From Parascardovia denticolens DSM 10105 = JCM 12538 (GTDB taxonomy: Bacteria; Actinomycetota; Actinomycetes; Actinomycetales; Bifidobacteriaceae), in contig NZ_AP012333.1 of assembly GCF_001042675.1 (NCBI RefSeq), positions 1,826,858 through 1,890,857 on the forward strand: a DNA stretch of 64,000 nucleotides, read 5' to 3'. Made by a program: the position numbers and the translations under genes. The notes under the pieces were generated by a model, which had not been told where the DNA came from, did not search any database, and saw only the letters and a program-made list of their open reading frames with translations. Positions 1-9,730 of the stretch are shown here, piece by piece. How positions within the stretch are numbered: position 1 is the first letter of the stretch; every line of letters begins with the position of its first letter.

Positions 1-2
1 CC

Positions 3-527
3 CTGCGCAAGGACGTGGCACAGATGAGTCCGGCGCCCCGCAAACGCGCCGAGCGGAACAAGTCGTCCCAATCCTTGCCGCGAGCGGGTTCCAACGCCGG
101 CCAGGACATGGGCGCCGGCGCCGCGCCCACCCCCGATCGGCCGGTGACCCCCAGCATGCCTTATGACGAATCCGGGCCCCGGTCCACCAGCCGGACGACG
201 GCCCCGGCTGCCAACGGGCCAACCCCCGTGCGCAAGGCCAGCGTCCTCACCATCATCGACGGGCCCCTCTCGGGTACCACGTATACTTTGGGCTCCCAGC
301 CGATCACCATCGGCCGGGCCCCTGACAACACCGTCATCCTCAAAGACGAATTCGCCTCCTCCCACCATGCCCGAGTCTACATCGACCCCACCAGCGGCCG
401 ATGGGCCATCGAAGACCTCGGCTCCACCAACGGGACCGTGGTCGACGGCATGCGCATGACTCAACCGGTCATCCTCCCCTCCGGAGTGCCCGTCCGCATT
501 GGCGGAACGACCTTCGAGTTGAGATAG
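3..527 (+). CDS. fhaB: FHA-domain phosphothreonine-binding protein (FhaB-like), 5' end outside window
   Basis: Reads phosphothreonine marks laid down by PknA/PknB at the membrane. The C-terminal half is a clear forkhead-associated domain: IGRAPDNTVIL, then the SSHHARVY strand and the EDLGSTNGT signature, which holds the phosphothreonine-contacting Ser, Arg and Asn. The first half is a basic, Pro/Ser-rich linker. A GTG at 15 could start the gene, but the frame is open to the left edge, and the residues just before it (LRKDVAQMSP) look like the stretch that follows the N-terminal membrane helix in actinobacterial FhaB. I therefore treat the gene as truncated by the window. It is the first visible gene of the pstP-rodA-pbpA-pknA-pknB operon, 14 bases ahead of pstP. 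FHA identity is secure; the exact start is not visible. Confidence 0.9.
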   Translation: MRKDVAQMSPAPRKRAERNKSSQSLPRAGSNAGQDMGAGAAPTPDRPVTPSMPYDESGPRSTSRTTAPAANGPTPVRKASVLTIIDGPLSGTTYTLGSQPITIGRAPDNTVILKDEFASSHHARVYIDPTSGRWAIEDLGSTNGTVVDGMRMTQPVILPSGVPVRIGGTTFELR

Positions 528-541
528 GAGACCAGCGTCCC

Positions 542-2155
542 ATGGCATCGTTACCCCTCATCCTGAGTTCCAGCACCGTATCCGACATCGGCTACGTGCG
601 GCACGACAACCAAGACTCCTCCTTCGCCGGGGAGCATCTGGTGACCGTGTGCGACGGCATGGGCGGGCACGCGGGAGGCGACACGGCCTCCACCATCGCC
701 ATCCGGTCCCTGGCCCACATCGAAGGGGTAACCGGGGTCAACCCCAATGGCATGGCGGACATGATGGTCACCTCCATCATCGCCGCCCACGACGCCATCG
801 TGGGCAAGGCCAAACGCGAACGCAAGCTGGCCGGCATGGGGACCACCGTCGTGGCCTTGCGAATGGTCGACGATTTCTGGGTCCTGGCCCATATCGGCGA
901 CTCTCGGGCCTACCTCTTGCGGGAGGGAAAACTCATCCGCGGCACCAAAGACCACAGCTACGTGCAACACTTGGTGGATACCGGCCGGATCACCCCCGAA
1001 CAGGCGAAAAGCCACTCCCAGCGCAACGTGGTCATGCGGGTCCTGGGCGATTTCGACATCGACCCCCGGCCTGATGTCTCCATCCGCACCGCCCTGCCCG
1101 GCGACCGGTGGATGCTCTGTTCCGACGGCCTGTGCGGGGTCTTGGAGGACGCCACCATCCGCGAGGTCCTCCTGGGGACCCCGGACCTGCAGAAATGCGC
1201 GCAGAAACTGGTCTCCATGGCTTTGAAGGCCGGCAGCACCGACAACGTGACCATAGCCATCGTGGAGGCCCATCAGGCGGCCAACAGCGAAGACGCCACC
1301 CGACCCCACCAAGTCCCCCTATTGGGAGGGGCGGCCAGCAAGGCCCCCCAGCCCATAGCGGACATCATCGATTCCCCGGTGGCCATCGCCCCTCCTTTGC
1401 GGGAGAATGAAGACTCCCCCGCTTCCCGGGCGGCGGCCTTAGCGCACACAAGGCCTCACGCCGACTCCGGTTCTTCATCCTCTTCATCCTCAGCGGGGTC
1501 CGGTGCGGCGGAAGGAAACGAGAGAAGCCGCGAATCAAAGACGGAAGGGTCAAAGGGAAGCCCTGCGGATAAGGTCCTGCAAATCACCCTCCCCCACAGC
1601 GCCCATGAGGAAGGGGCCGTGCCAGAAACGGGCGAAATCCCCATAGTCCAGAAGGCGAACGGGATTCTATCCGACGACCCCCATGACCCTCAGGTCAAGG
1701 AAGCGGTCAGAGTGGAGGCCAGCAAGGCGGCCCGGAAGGCCCATAAACACAAGGTCGTCACCCGAACCGGCAAGGCCTTGGGGACCCTGCTTCTCATCGC
1801 CGCCCTCGCCTTGGGGGCCATGGGAACCTACCGGTGGTTCCAACAGCGTTATTATCTGGGCGAAGCGGATGGGGTGGTCGCCATCTACCGGGGCGTGCCT
1901 ACCAACATCTTCGGTTTCAGCCTGTCCCGGGTGGAAGAGAAGACGGACATCCAGGTGTCCGACCTGCCTTCCGCCTGGCAGGACCAACTGGAAAGAGGGA
2001 TTTCTGTGGATTCCCTGGCGGCGGCTTACGACCACATCAAACCGATCGAAAAGGAAGCAAAGGCCAACAAGGCCAACCAATCCAAGAAGACGACGGCCTC
2101 CCCCTCGCCTTCCGGCAAGCGATCCCCTTCGTCAAAGTCAACGAGCAAGTCATAG
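542..2155 (+). CDS. pstP: PP2C-family Ser/Thr phosphatase with C-terminal membrane anchor
   Basis: Metal-dependent phosphatase that reverses PknA/PknB phosphorylation. The PP2C motifs appear in order: RHDNQD (about residue 20), VCDGMGGHAGG (about 37-47), AHIGDSRAYLL, the DHSYVQHLV helix, CSDGLCGVL and GSTDNVTI. These give the acidic residues that bind the Mn/Mg pair. After the domain comes a Ser-, Glu- and Pro-rich linker of roughly 150 residues, one transmembrane helix (about 412-434) and a tail of about 100 residues ending in a Ser/Lys-rich stretch. Start chosen at the ATG 542, with AGGAG at 526-530; an in-frame upstream extension overlaps fhaB and lacks such a signal. Total 537 residues. 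Genes on both sides belong to the same operon. Confidence 0.95.
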   Translation: MASLPLILSSSTVSDIGYVRHDNQDSSFAGEHLVTVCDGMGGHAGGDTASTIAIRSLAHIEGVTGVNPNGMADMMVTSIIAAHDAIVGKAKRERKLAGMGTTVVALRMVDDFWVLAHIGDSRAYLLREGKLIRGTKDHSYVQHLVDTGRITPEQAKSHSQRNVVMRVLGDFDIDPRPDVSIRTALPGDRWMLCSDGLCGVLEDATIREVLLGTPDLQKCAQKLVSMALKAGSTDNVTIAIVEAHQAANSEDATRPHQVPLLGGAASKAPQPIADIIDSPVAIAPPLRENEDSPASRAAALAHTRPHADSGSSSSSSSAGSGAAEGNERSRESKTEGSKGSPADKVLQITLPHSAHEEGAVPETGEIPIVQKANGILSDDPHDPQVKEAVRVEASKAARKAHKHKVVTRTGKALGTLLLIAALALGAMGTYRWFQQRYYLGEADGVVAIYRGVPTNIFGFSLSRVEEKTDIQVSDLPSAWQDQLERGISVDSLAAAYDHIKPIEKEAKANKANQSKKTTASPSPSGKRSPSSKSTSKS

Positions 2156-2165
2156 GAGGGCTGAA

Positions 2166-3818
2166 ATGATCGTCAATCGAGTCAAACAGTTCTTCTGGCT
2201 GCTTTTCGTCATCCTCATCTCCGCCTTGGGCCTCTTCCAGATGTTCATGCGGACCGAGGGGACCATCCCCCACAACTACCTGGTCGCCTTCGGCCTCCTC
2301 CTGCTGGTGATCGTCGCCTCTTGGATCGTCCTGGCCATCAGGCAGAAGTACGCCTCGCACATCATCTTCTTCTGCGTCCTCTTGCTGGCCTTGACCGGGA
2401 TAACCGAGATCGTCCGCATCGACAGCGAAGACCGCTTCCTGGGCAGCGGGCCGACCAAGGCGGGGATGAACCAGATCGTCTGGCTGATCCTGGCCCTGGT
2501 CCTCTGCTCCTGCCTGGCCGCGGCCCTGCGCAACTACCGGATCCTGCGCAAATTCACCTATACCAGCATGGTCATCGGTCTCCTGCTCATGTTCTCCCCC
2601 CTGGTCCCGGGCCTGGGCAAGACCATCAACGGAGCCCGCATCTGGATCGGCTTCGGCTCCCGCACGGTGCAGCCGGCCGAATTCGCCAAGCTTTTCATCG
2701 CCATCTTCTTCGCCGGCTACCTCTTCGACCATAGGGACCAATTGGCCGTGGGAGGCAAGAAGTTCCTAGGCCTGCGCTTCCCCCGCCTGCGCGACTTCGG
2801 CCCCATCCTGGTGGTCTGGGCCGCCTGCATGGGGGTCCTGGTCATGCAGAGGGACCTGGGCACGGCCCTGCTTTTCTTCGCCATGTTCATCTGCATGCTT
2901 TACGTGGCCACCGGCCATTCCAGCTGGATCCTCATCGGCCTCATCTTTTTCGCCCTGTCCGCCTTCATAGCCAGCAGGCTTTTCGGGCATGTGCAGAACC
3001 GCATCACCGGCTGGCTCCACCCCTTCGACCCGGCCGTCTACGGGGCACCGGGCGGGTCCGAACAGCTGGTGACCGGCATCTTCGGCCTGGCCGCCGGGGG
3101 GGCCTTCGGCACCGGCCTGGGCCACGGATACCCGGCCCTGACCCCCATGGCCAATTCCGACTTCATCTACTCCTCCTTGGGCGAGGAGCTGGGCCTGGTC
3201 GGCCTGCTGGGCATCCTCTGCCTTTACCTGATCATCATCTGCGCCGGGATCGTCACCGCCATGCGGATCAAGGACGGCTTCGGCAAACTGCTCATCTCCG
3301 GCCTGGTCTTCACCATGGCCTTCCAGGTCTTCATCGTGGTCGGGGGGATCACCCTGGTCATCCCCATGACCGGCCTGACCTTGCCTTTCATGGCCGCCGG
3401 CGGGTCCAGCCTGACCGCCAACATGCTCCTCATCTTCCTGGTCCTGGTCATCTCCAACGACGCCCACAAACCCCCACAGGACAAAATGTCCGACACCGTG
3501 GCCATGGAGGCCCTCCAGGCCCTGCAGGCCAACGAGCGCAGGCGGGAGCGGGAGGAAGCCTTGCGGGCTCAGCGGGAAGAGGACCTCAAATCGCAAGGAG
3601 CCCACTCCCCCAAGGTCATCGACGCCACGGAAGACAGCCGACCCACCCAGGCCTTGCCTTTGGTCGCCACCCATCAGGTCCCCCGGCCCGACGCCCAGGA
3701 TGGCCCGGCCGAGACAGGCCCGGAGGTTGAGCAGGCAGAAGCCGGAAGCGAGACCGAGGTCATCGCCCAGGACGGGACCACGAACGAATTCACGGAGGTG
3801 AGAGCGGATGAACAATAA
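2166..3818 (+). CDS. rodA: SEDS-family peptidoglycan glycosyltransferase (RodA/FtsW)
   Basis: Polytopic SEDS protein that polymerises lipid II with its partner class B PBP, encoded directly downstream. About ten hydrophobic helices are visible. Family signatures include GARIWIGFG, QPAEFAKL, QRDLGTALLFF and SSLGEELGLVG, the last carrying the conserved acidic residue in the extracellular loop. After the last helix a tail of about 110 residues, charged and Glu/Gln-rich, runs into the cytoplasm; this is longer than in typical RodA. ATG 2166 is preceded by AGGAGGG at 2154-2160, which overlaps the pstP stop. The 3' end overlaps pbpA by 11 bases, so the two are probably translationally coupled. In this operon context RodA (elongation) is more likely than FtsW. 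550 residues. Confidence 0.93.
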   Translation: MIVNRVKQFFWLLFVILISALGLFQMFMRTEGTIPHNYLVAFGLLLLVIVASWIVLAIRQKYASHIIFFCVLLLALTGITEIVRIDSEDRFLGSGPTKAGMNQIVWLILALVLCSCLAAALRNYRILRKFTYTSMVIGLLLMFSPLVPGLGKTINGARIWIGFGSRTVQPAEFAKLFIAIFFAGYLFDHRDQLAVGGKKFLGLRFPRLRDFGPILVVWAACMGVLVMQRDLGTALLFFAMFICMLYVATGHSSWILIGLIFFALSAFIASRLFGHVQNRITGWLHPFDPAVYGAPGGSEQLVTGIFGLAAGGAFGTGLGHGYPALTPMANSDFIYSSLGEELGLVGLLGILCLYLIIICAGIVTAMRIKDGFGKLLISGLVFTMAFQVFIVVGGITLVIPMTGLTLPFMAAGGSSLTANMLLIFLVLVISNDAHKPPQDKMSDTVAMEALQALQANERRREREEALRAQREEDLKSQGAHSPKVIDATEDSRPTQALPLVATHQVPRPDAQDGPAETGPEVEQAEAGSETEVIAQDGTTNEFTEVRADEQ

Positions 3819-5274
3819 TCTTCGCCGGATTTTCAACATCGTCATCGCCCTCATCGTGATCCTGGGCATCTCCAGCAGCCTCATGACGGTGGTCTTCTCC
3901 AACCGGCTCAACGCCGATTCCCGCAATTCCCGCGCCTTATACAGCGAATTCGCCACCGACCGCGGCCCCATCCTGGCCGGGGACGGGGAGACCGTCCTGG
4001 CCCAGTCGGTCAAGGTCAAAGACGCCTACCAATACCAACGCCAGTACCCGGCGGGAGAGGTCTACGCCCCCATCACCGGTTTCTTCTCCGTCACCCAAAG
4101 GGCCCGGTACGGGGTGGAAGCCAGCCGGAACCAACAGCTGAGCGGGATGAGCGACAGCCTCTGGCTGGGCCGGCTCAAGGCCCTGATCGAAGGCCAGGCC
4201 AACCGGGGGGCCATCGTGGAGACCTCCATCAACCCCAAGCTGCAGAACCTGGCCTACCAGCTCCTGCAAGGCCGGTCCGGGGCCGTCGTGGCCATCGAAC
4301 CTTCCACCGGCCGCATCCTGGCCATGGTGAGCACCCCCAGCTACAACCCCAACCTCCTGGCCAGCCACAACGGGGGAAGCGCCAACGAGGCTTGGAACCG
4401 CCTGGCCGCAGGGTCCACCAGCCCCATCATCAACAAGGCCACCCGGCAGCTGTACGCCCCGGGCTCCACCTTCAAGATCGTCGTGGCCGCCGCCGCCCTG
4501 GAAAGCGGCAAATACACCATGGACTCCCAGATCCCGGCCGGCTCCTCCTTCACCCTGCCCAACACTTCGACCAAACTGATCAACGCCACCCCCTCGGCGG
4601 ACGGGGTCGGGGGCAAGATCTCCCTGGCCGACGCCCTGGCTTATTCCTCCAACACGGCCTTCGCCCAACTGGCCATCGCCTTGGGCAAGGACGCCGTGGC
4701 CTCTGAGGCCAAGAAACTGGGCTTCGGCTCCTCCATCACCATCGATGGCACCGAGACGGGCGGCACCCCCATGCGGTCCGTCCCCGCGGTCTTCCCCGAC
4801 GTCACCGGCGACGACCGCCTGGCCCTCGCCTCCATCGGTCAGGGGGACACCCTGGAGACCCCCCTGCTCAACGCCATGATCGCCGCCACCGTGGCCAACA
4901 AAGGCGTCATGCTCCATCCCACCCTGGTGGACCGGGTCCGTTCCAGCGACCTGTCCATCATTTCGGAACGTTCCACCACCACCATGTCCGAAGGCTTCTC
5001 GACCAAGACCGCGGACACCTTGACCACCATGATGCAAGGGGTCGTCACCAAGGAAAGCACGAACCTGACCATCCCCGGGATCTCCGTGGCCGCCAAGACC
5101 GGGACCGCCCAGGTGGGGGTCAACAACTCCTCCATCAACGCCTGGGTGAGCGGCTTCGCCCCGGCCGACAACCCCAAGATCGCCATCTCCGTCCTGGTCG
5201 CCAATGCCGGCGATTTTGGCGCCCTGTCCGCCGGGCCTATCATGAAACAGATGATGGAGGCCTACCTGAAATGA
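3808..5274 (+). CDS. pbpA: Class B penicillin-binding protein (D,D-transpeptidase)
   Basis: Membrane-anchored transpeptidase that crosslinks glycan strands made by the adjacent RodA. A single N-terminal helix (about residues 9-30) is followed by a short pedestal region and the transpeptidase domain. The three catalytic motifs are complete: SxxK as STFK with nucleophile Ser220, SxN as SSN at 280-282, and KTG in AAKTGTAQ near residue 431. At 488 residues it has the length of mycobacterial PbpA. The start overlaps rodA by 11 bases with GGAGGTG just upstream; the stop overlaps the pknA start (ATGA, 5271-5274). Confidence 0.95.
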   Translation: MNNNLRRIFNIVIALIVILGISSSLMTVVFSNRLNADSRNSRALYSEFATDRGPILAGDGETVLAQSVKVKDAYQYQRQYPAGEVYAPITGFFSVTQRARYGVEASRNQQLSGMSDSLWLGRLKALIEGQANRGAIVETSINPKLQNLAYQLLQGRSGAVVAIEPSTGRILAMVSTPSYNPNLLASHNGGSANEAWNRLAAGSTSPIINKATRQLYAPGSTFKIVVAAAALESGKYTMDSQIPAGSSFTLPNTSTKLINATPSADGVGGKISLADALAYSSNTAFAQLAIALGKDAVASEAKKLGFGSSITIDGTETGGTPMRSVPAVFPDVTGDDRLALASIGQGDTLETPLLNAMIAATVANKGVMLHPTLVDRVRSSDLSIISERSTTTMSEGFSTKTADTLTTMMQGVVTKESTNLTIPGISVAAKTGTAQVGVNNSSINAWVSGFAPADNPKIAISVLVANAGDFGALSAGPIMKQMMEAYLK

Positions 5275-6338
5275 GACTTGTAGAAGGACAACTGATCCAC
5301 CGCCGTTACCGGCTGGACCGCCGCCTGGCCCAAGGGGGCATGGGCGAAGTCTGGAAAGGGTACGACATCGAGCTGCGCCGGCCCGTGGCCATCAAGGCCT
5401 TGCGCAGCGACCTGTCCGAAGAGGATTCCAAGCTGCAACGTCTGCGCATCGAAGCGCATAATTCGGCCAATCTGGCTCACCCCAACATCGCCGCCTTGTT
5501 CGAGTATTACGAGAACGACGGGATCGGCTACATCATCATGGAATACATCCCCAGCCCCTCCCTGTCCGACATCTACAAGGCCCGGGGGGCCATCAAGCCC
5601 ACCCGGCTCCTGCCCGTCCTCATCCAGACCGCCCGGGGGCTCTACGTGGCCCACAGCCACGGGGTCATCCACCGCGACGTGAAGCCGGCCAACGTCATGG
5701 TCTCCCACGAAGGCGAAGTGAAGATCACCGATTTCGGGGTCTCCCGATCCACCGACCAGGGGCAGATCACCCAGGACGGCATGGTGGTGGGCACGGCCCA
5801 ATACATCTCCCCGGAACAGGCCCAAGGCGACCCGGCCACCCCCCAATCCGACATCTACTCCTTGGGCGTGGTGGCTTATGAAGGCCTCTGCGGCCACCGG
5901 CCTTTCACCGGCCGGACCCCGGTGGACATTGCGGCCGCCCACGTGAATTCGCCCGTCCCCCCCATGCCCGACACGATCGACAAGGAACTGCGGGACTACG
6001 TGATGCGCATGCTGGCCAAAGACCCCCATGACCGCCCCAAGACGGCCCTGGACGTGGCCCGCAGCCTGGGGAAGATCGAACGCCGCCTCCTGGACGAAGA
6101 GGCCCACGAAGCCACGGGGGAGTTCACCCAGTTAACCAACGGCTTGATTCCCCGCACGACCAAGAGCGATTTCGTGATCCCCCGCTACCTTATGCTGCGC
6201 GATGGGACCATCGTGGACCAATACGAAAACACCGTCGTCGACCGGGCCCAGCTGGAACCCGGCTCAGCCCCTGCGAATGGCCTGAGGAAAGACACTGAAG
6301 ACGCGGACAGGCTGACAGAAAGGGAAGGTGCGCAATGA
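5271..6338 (+). CDS. pknA: Ser/Thr protein kinase, PknA-like, without sensor domain
   Basis: Hanks-type kinase. The glycine loop is AQGGMGEVWKG (about 20-30), the ATP lysine is Lys42 in VAIKALR, the catalytic loop is HRDVKPANVM with Asp136, DFG lies at 154-156, and the activation segment ends in SPEQA. The kinase core ends near residue 270. The remaining 85 residues are polar, and I see no transmembrane helix, so this protein appears cytosolic, unlike membrane-anchored mycobacterial PknA. It overlaps both neighbours by four bases (ATGA), which indicates tight translational coupling with pbpA and pknB. The name follows gene order. Confidence 0.9.
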   Translation: MRLVEGQLIHRRYRLDRRLAQGGMGEVWKGYDIELRRPVAIKALRSDLSEEDSKLQRLRIEAHNSANLAHPNIAALFEYYENDGIGYIIMEYIPSPSLSDIYKARGAIKPTRLLPVLIQTARGLYVAHSHGVIHRDVKPANVMVSHEGEVKITDFGVSRSTDQGQITQDGMVVGTAQYISPEQAQGDPATPQSDIYSLGVVAYEGLCGHRPFTGRTPVDIAAAHVNSPVPPMPDTIDKELRDYVMRMLAKDPHDRPKTALDVARSLGKIERRLLDEEAHEATGEFTQLTNGLIPRTTKSDFVIPRYLMLRDGTIVDQYENTVVDRAQLEPGSAPANGLRKDTEDADRLTEREGAQ

Positions 6339-8491
6339 GTATGTTTATCCCCCAATCCTTGGCAGGAGGCCGCTACACCGTCGGCGAGCTGATCGGCCAC
6401 GGCGGCATGGCCCAGGTGCACATCGGCACCGACACCCGTCTGGGCCGCACGGTGGCCATCAAAATCATGAGGTCCGACCTGGCCGAAGACAAGATCTTCC
6501 TGACCCGCTTCCGCCGCGAGGCCCGGGCGGTGGCCCAGCTGAACAATCCCAACATCGTCTCCATCTACGACTCCGGCGAGGAACTCCTGCAGGACGCGGC
6601 CGGCCGGCAGGTCCGGGTGCCTTACATCGTCATGGAATACATCAAAGGCCGCACCCTGAGGGATATCATCAAGCTGTCCGGCTCTTTGAGCCCCCAGGAC
6701 GCCGAACAGGTGATGATCGGGGTTCTCAACGCCTTGGATTACTCCCACAGGATGGGGATCATCCACCGGGATATCAAGCCCGGAAACATCATGATCAGCG
6801 ACCAAGGCACGGTCAAGGTGATGGATTTCGGCATCGCCCGGGCCCTGGACGATTCCTCGGCCACCATGACCCAGAATCAGGGGGTGGTGGGCACGGCCCA
6901 GTACCTGAGCCCCGAGCAGGCCCGGGGCGAGCAGGTGGGGACCAAGTCCGACATCTATTCGGCCGGCTGCGTCCTCTATGAGATGCTGACCGGCAAGCCT
7001 CCTTTCACCGGGGACTCGGCTGTGGCCATCGCCTATCAGCATGTATCCGAAACGGCCACCCCGCCCAGCACCCTGGTTCCGGGGCTGGATAAGCGGTGGG
7101 ACGCCATCGCGGCTCGGGCCATGAGCAAGGACACGTCCACCCGTTATGACGACGCGGCCACTTTCCGCCAAGACATCATCACCATGGCCCATGGAGGCGT
7201 TCCCATGGCGGCCGTCGCCTCCCCCTTGTCCGACCTTGCCAAGGACTCCTCCGCCCAGGCCCAGACCCAAACCGCCGTCGCCCCGGTCGACATGCCTCTG
7301 CCCGGTTCCTCCGACCAACCTCTGGAAGCGACCTCGGCCCTGCCGGCTGCCATCCAACCGGAGACAGGCGCCATGGCTGTCCTGGAAGACGGCCAGTCGG
7401 AAGACGACCGGCCCCGGGCCCTGCGCCGGCAGGAAGAAGAGGCCGCCCAGAAGAAGAGACGGAACAAGAAAATCGCCATCGCCGCCATCATCGGCCTTCT
7501 GGCCTTGGCTGGGGTCATGTTCGGCCTCTGGTATTACTTCAACTCCCAAAGCCAGCTGGTCAGCGTGCCGACCATCGAGACCAGCATGTCCCGTACGGCC
7601 GCCAAGGAAGCTGTGGAATCCGCCGGCCTCAAGTTCCAAGCCGTGGATGACAACGATTCCAGCGCCGCCAAAGGCACCTTCACCAAGCAAGACCCCCGGG
7701 GAGGCACCAAGCTGAAGAAAGGATCGACCGTGCGCGTCTGGTTCTCCACCGGCCCCAAATCCGGGACCGTCCCCGACGTCTCCGGCCTCAGCCAGACCCG
7801 GGCCCGCGAAGTCCTGACCAAGGCCGGCTTCACCATCACCCAGACCTCCACCGAGAATTCGGACACCGTGGCCAAAGACATGGTCATCAGGACCGACCCG
7901 GCCGCCGGCACCCAGCAGGCGGAAGGGACCTCGGTCATCCTTTACATCTCCACCGGACAGACCACCGTCCCCTCGGGCTTGGTGGGCAAAAGCCAGGCCA
8001 GCGTGGTCAAGACCTTGAACCGCAAGGGGTTCAGCACCAACATCATGCAGGAGGAATCGGAGACGGTCCCTTCGGGAAGCGTGACCCGGGTCGACCCGGC
8101 CGAGGGGACCACGGTCTCCCAGGGATCGACGATTACGGTCTACGTGTCCACCGGCCCCAAGCAGGTTTCGGTGCCTTCCTCCTCTGACGACCTGAGCTCC
8201 ACCAACGGGCAAAGCGTGAAAAAGACCTTCACCAACGCCGGCTTCACCTCGGTGAGCGTTCACGGGAGCGCTTCCGACCCGGTGAAATCGGTGACGATCA
8301 ACGGCAAATCATGGGATTCGGCGCAAGGGACGTCCGTCCCGGCCAACAGCCCGGTTGTGATCACCACCGAGCCGGCCAGCTCACCCTCCCCCAGCGACAC
8401 CCCCGGCGGCGGGAGCGGAAACTCCGGGTCCAGCGGTTCCTCGTCAGGCTCAGGAAGCGGGGGCGGCTCAGGGTCAGGGAACAATCCGTGA
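6335..8491 (+). CDS. pknB: Membrane Ser/Thr kinase with PASTA repeats
   Basis: Receptor-like kinase that senses peptidoglycan fragments or lipid II through PASTA domains. The kinase domain occupies about residues 1-280 (glycine loop IGHGGMAQVHIG, Lys43 in VAIKIMR, HRDIKPGNIM, DFGIARAL, SPEQARG). A juxtamembrane linker leads to a helix (roughly 380-405). Four PASTA-like units follow, each opening with a VP step (VPTIE, VPDVSG, VPSGLVG, VPSSSD). The C-terminus is a Gly/Ser-only tail of about 35 residues, probably disordered outside the membrane. 718 residues. This is the last gene of the operon; the next gene, the sortase, is convergent and ends 23 bases away. Confidence 0.96.
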   Translation: MSMFIPQSLAGGRYTVGELIGHGGMAQVHIGTDTRLGRTVAIKIMRSDLAEDKIFLTRFRREARAVAQLNNPNIVSIYDSGEELLQDAAGRQVRVPYIVMEYIKGRTLRDIIKLSGSLSPQDAEQVMIGVLNALDYSHRMGIIHRDIKPGNIMISDQGTVKVMDFGIARALDDSSATMTQNQGVVGTAQYLSPEQARGEQVGTKSDIYSAGCVLYEMLTGKPPFTGDSAVAIAYQHVSETATPPSTLVPGLDKRWDAIAARAMSKDTSTRYDDAATFRQDIITMAHGGVPMAAVASPLSDLAKDSSAQAQTQTAVAPVDMPLPGSSDQPLEATSALPAAIQPETGAMAVLEDGQSEDDRPRALRRQEEEAAQKKRRNKKIAIAAIIGLLALAGVMFGLWYYFNSQSQLVSVPTIETSMSRTAAKEAVESAGLKFQAVDDNDSSAAKGTFTKQDPRGGTKLKKGSTVRVWFSTGPKSGTVPDVSGLSQTRAREVLTKAGFTITQTSTENSDTVAKDMVIRTDPAAGTQQAEGTSVILYISTGQTTVPSGLVGKSQASVVKTLNRKGFSTNIMQEESETVPSGSVTRVDPAEGTTVSQGSTITVYVSTGPKQVSVPSSSDDLSSTNGQSVKKTFTNAGFTSVSVHGSASDPVKSVTINGKSWDSAQGTSVPANSPVVITTEPASSPSPSDTPGGGSGNSGSSGSSSGSGSGGGSGSGNNP

Positions 8492-8513
8492 GCCCAGGCT
8501 CCGCCGGACCGGC

Positions 8514-9707
8514 TTAATTCACCGATACGTAATTGGACGAGAACCTCAGATAGGGGATGTTCGCCGCCGCCCAAGGGTAGCCCCATTGGAAGAGGGCGGC
8601 GACCAGGCCCACCACCAGGAGGATGAGCAGGACCGCCCGGATGGCCGCAGGGCCGGGTTGCAGACGGTTGATCCAGCTGAAGAGGCTGAAAAGAGGGCGG
8701 TCTTCGGCCGGGGTCCGCAGATGTGCGCGCAAAGCCCCGTATCGCAGGGAGAAAGCAGCGGCCAGGTAAGTCACGGTGTAGGCCAGGAAGGCGATCAAGG
8801 CGATCTTGCCCGTGTCCGGCAAGGCGGCAAAAGAGGTGGTCAGGCTGGGCTTCTCCTCCTGGCTGAAAGTAACCTGGCCATTGGCGTCTTTCCCGGCCAA
8901 GGCGGCTGGGATGCCTTCGGACACGTTGGACCAAGAAGACAGCTTCCCGTAAGAGACCCACCGGTGGGTGGCCGTGCTGTAACGAGGCTCGCAGGTGGTC
9001 AGTGTGATGAGCCGCTGAGTCGGGGTCTGGCCGGCTTGGTGGGGCACGGGGGCCACCACTTCCGCCTGGTCGGGGGTGACTATTTCATGACTGGTGTAAT
9101 CATAGACGTACCAATAGTGGGCGGTCCGCACGATGATCTTGTCCCCGGTCTTGAATTCATCCACATGGGCCAGGGGTTCGCCATACCCGGCCCGGTGGCC
9201 CGCGGCCGCGAAATTGCCCACGGCCCCCGCTTTCTGCGAGGTCTCGTAATGGCCAAGCCCATGTAGGTTCAGGTCCTCCTGGCTGGTGCCTTCGACGACG
9301 TTCCTCGCCCAGCGAGCCCCGAACCGGGGGATGTAGATCTTCGCTATGACGCTCCCGCGGATGTAGGACCCGCTTTCCACCGGGGCCGTAGCGGCTTCGT
9401 GGGCGGGGGCCACCTTATAGGAGCCGGCTTGTTTGGCCGAGGTCCAGGAAGAGGTATAGGCCTGGGCGTCCTGCTCCTGGGTCTGTTGGGAGACCACGCC
9501 CGTCCACCAGAGCTGCCAGACCACATACAGGGCGATGACTACGGCGACGACCAAGAGGATCTCGCCGATGGAACCGATCACCCCGCCCACGACCTTGCGG
9601 GCCGTGCTCTTTCGCTTCTGCCGCGGCCGGTGGCTCCTCCGTTTTTCCGCCTGAGAATGCCGTCCTTTCATCCCTCTACCCCCGTTCCTTTCACTTTCGA
9701 AGCTCAT
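8514..9707 (-). CDS. Class E sortase with C-terminal membrane helices
   Basis: Cysteine transpeptidase that attaches exported proteins to the cell wall. The sortase core contains GHRAG with the catalytic His, TLTTC with the catalytic Cys, and the Arg of EPRYS three residues after that Cys. Before it come a strongly basic N-terminus and one transmembrane helix; after it come two more helices near the C-terminus, an arrangement known from actinobacterial class E sortases. Start chosen at ATG 9707 because AGGAGG stands six bases upstream; an in-frame ATG at 9734 would overlap the upstream gene and has no such signal. It lies 23 bases downstream of the DUF881 gene, so the two are probably cotranscribed. 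397 residues. Confidence 0.88.
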   Translation of the reverse strand: MSFESERNGGRGMKGRHSQAEKRRSHRPRQKRKSTARKVVGGVIGSIGEILLVVAVVIALYVVWQLWWTGVVSQQTQEQDAQAYTSSWTSAKQAGSYKVAPAHEAATAPVESGSYIRGSVIAKIYIPRFGARWARNVVEGTSQEDLNLHGLGHYETSQKAGAVGNFAAAGHRAGYGEPLAHVDEFKTGDKIIVRTAHYWYVYDYTSHEIVTPDQAEVVAPVPHQAGQTPTQRLITLTTCEPRYSTATHRWVSYGKLSSWSNVSEGIPAALAGKDANGQVTFSQEEKPSLTTSFAALPDTGKIALIAFLAYTVTYLAAAFSLRYGALRAHLRTPAEDRPLFSLFSWINRLQPGPAAIRAVLLILLVVGLVAALFQWGYPWAAANIPYLRFSSNYVSVN

Positions 9708-9730
9708 GCCCGTCCTCCTGCTTGCCGCTT

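Noticed and set aside
2766..4019. 417-residue open frame antisense to rodA and pbpA
   Set aside because: Spans two confidently assigned genes and has Gly/Asp/Gln-rich shadow composition without motifs.
6185..8263. Long open frame (692 residues) antisense to pknB
   Set aside because: It mirrors the codon positions of pknB in a high-GC genome, has Gly/His/Gln-rich nonsense composition and no start signal or domain; pknB itself has all kinase motifs.
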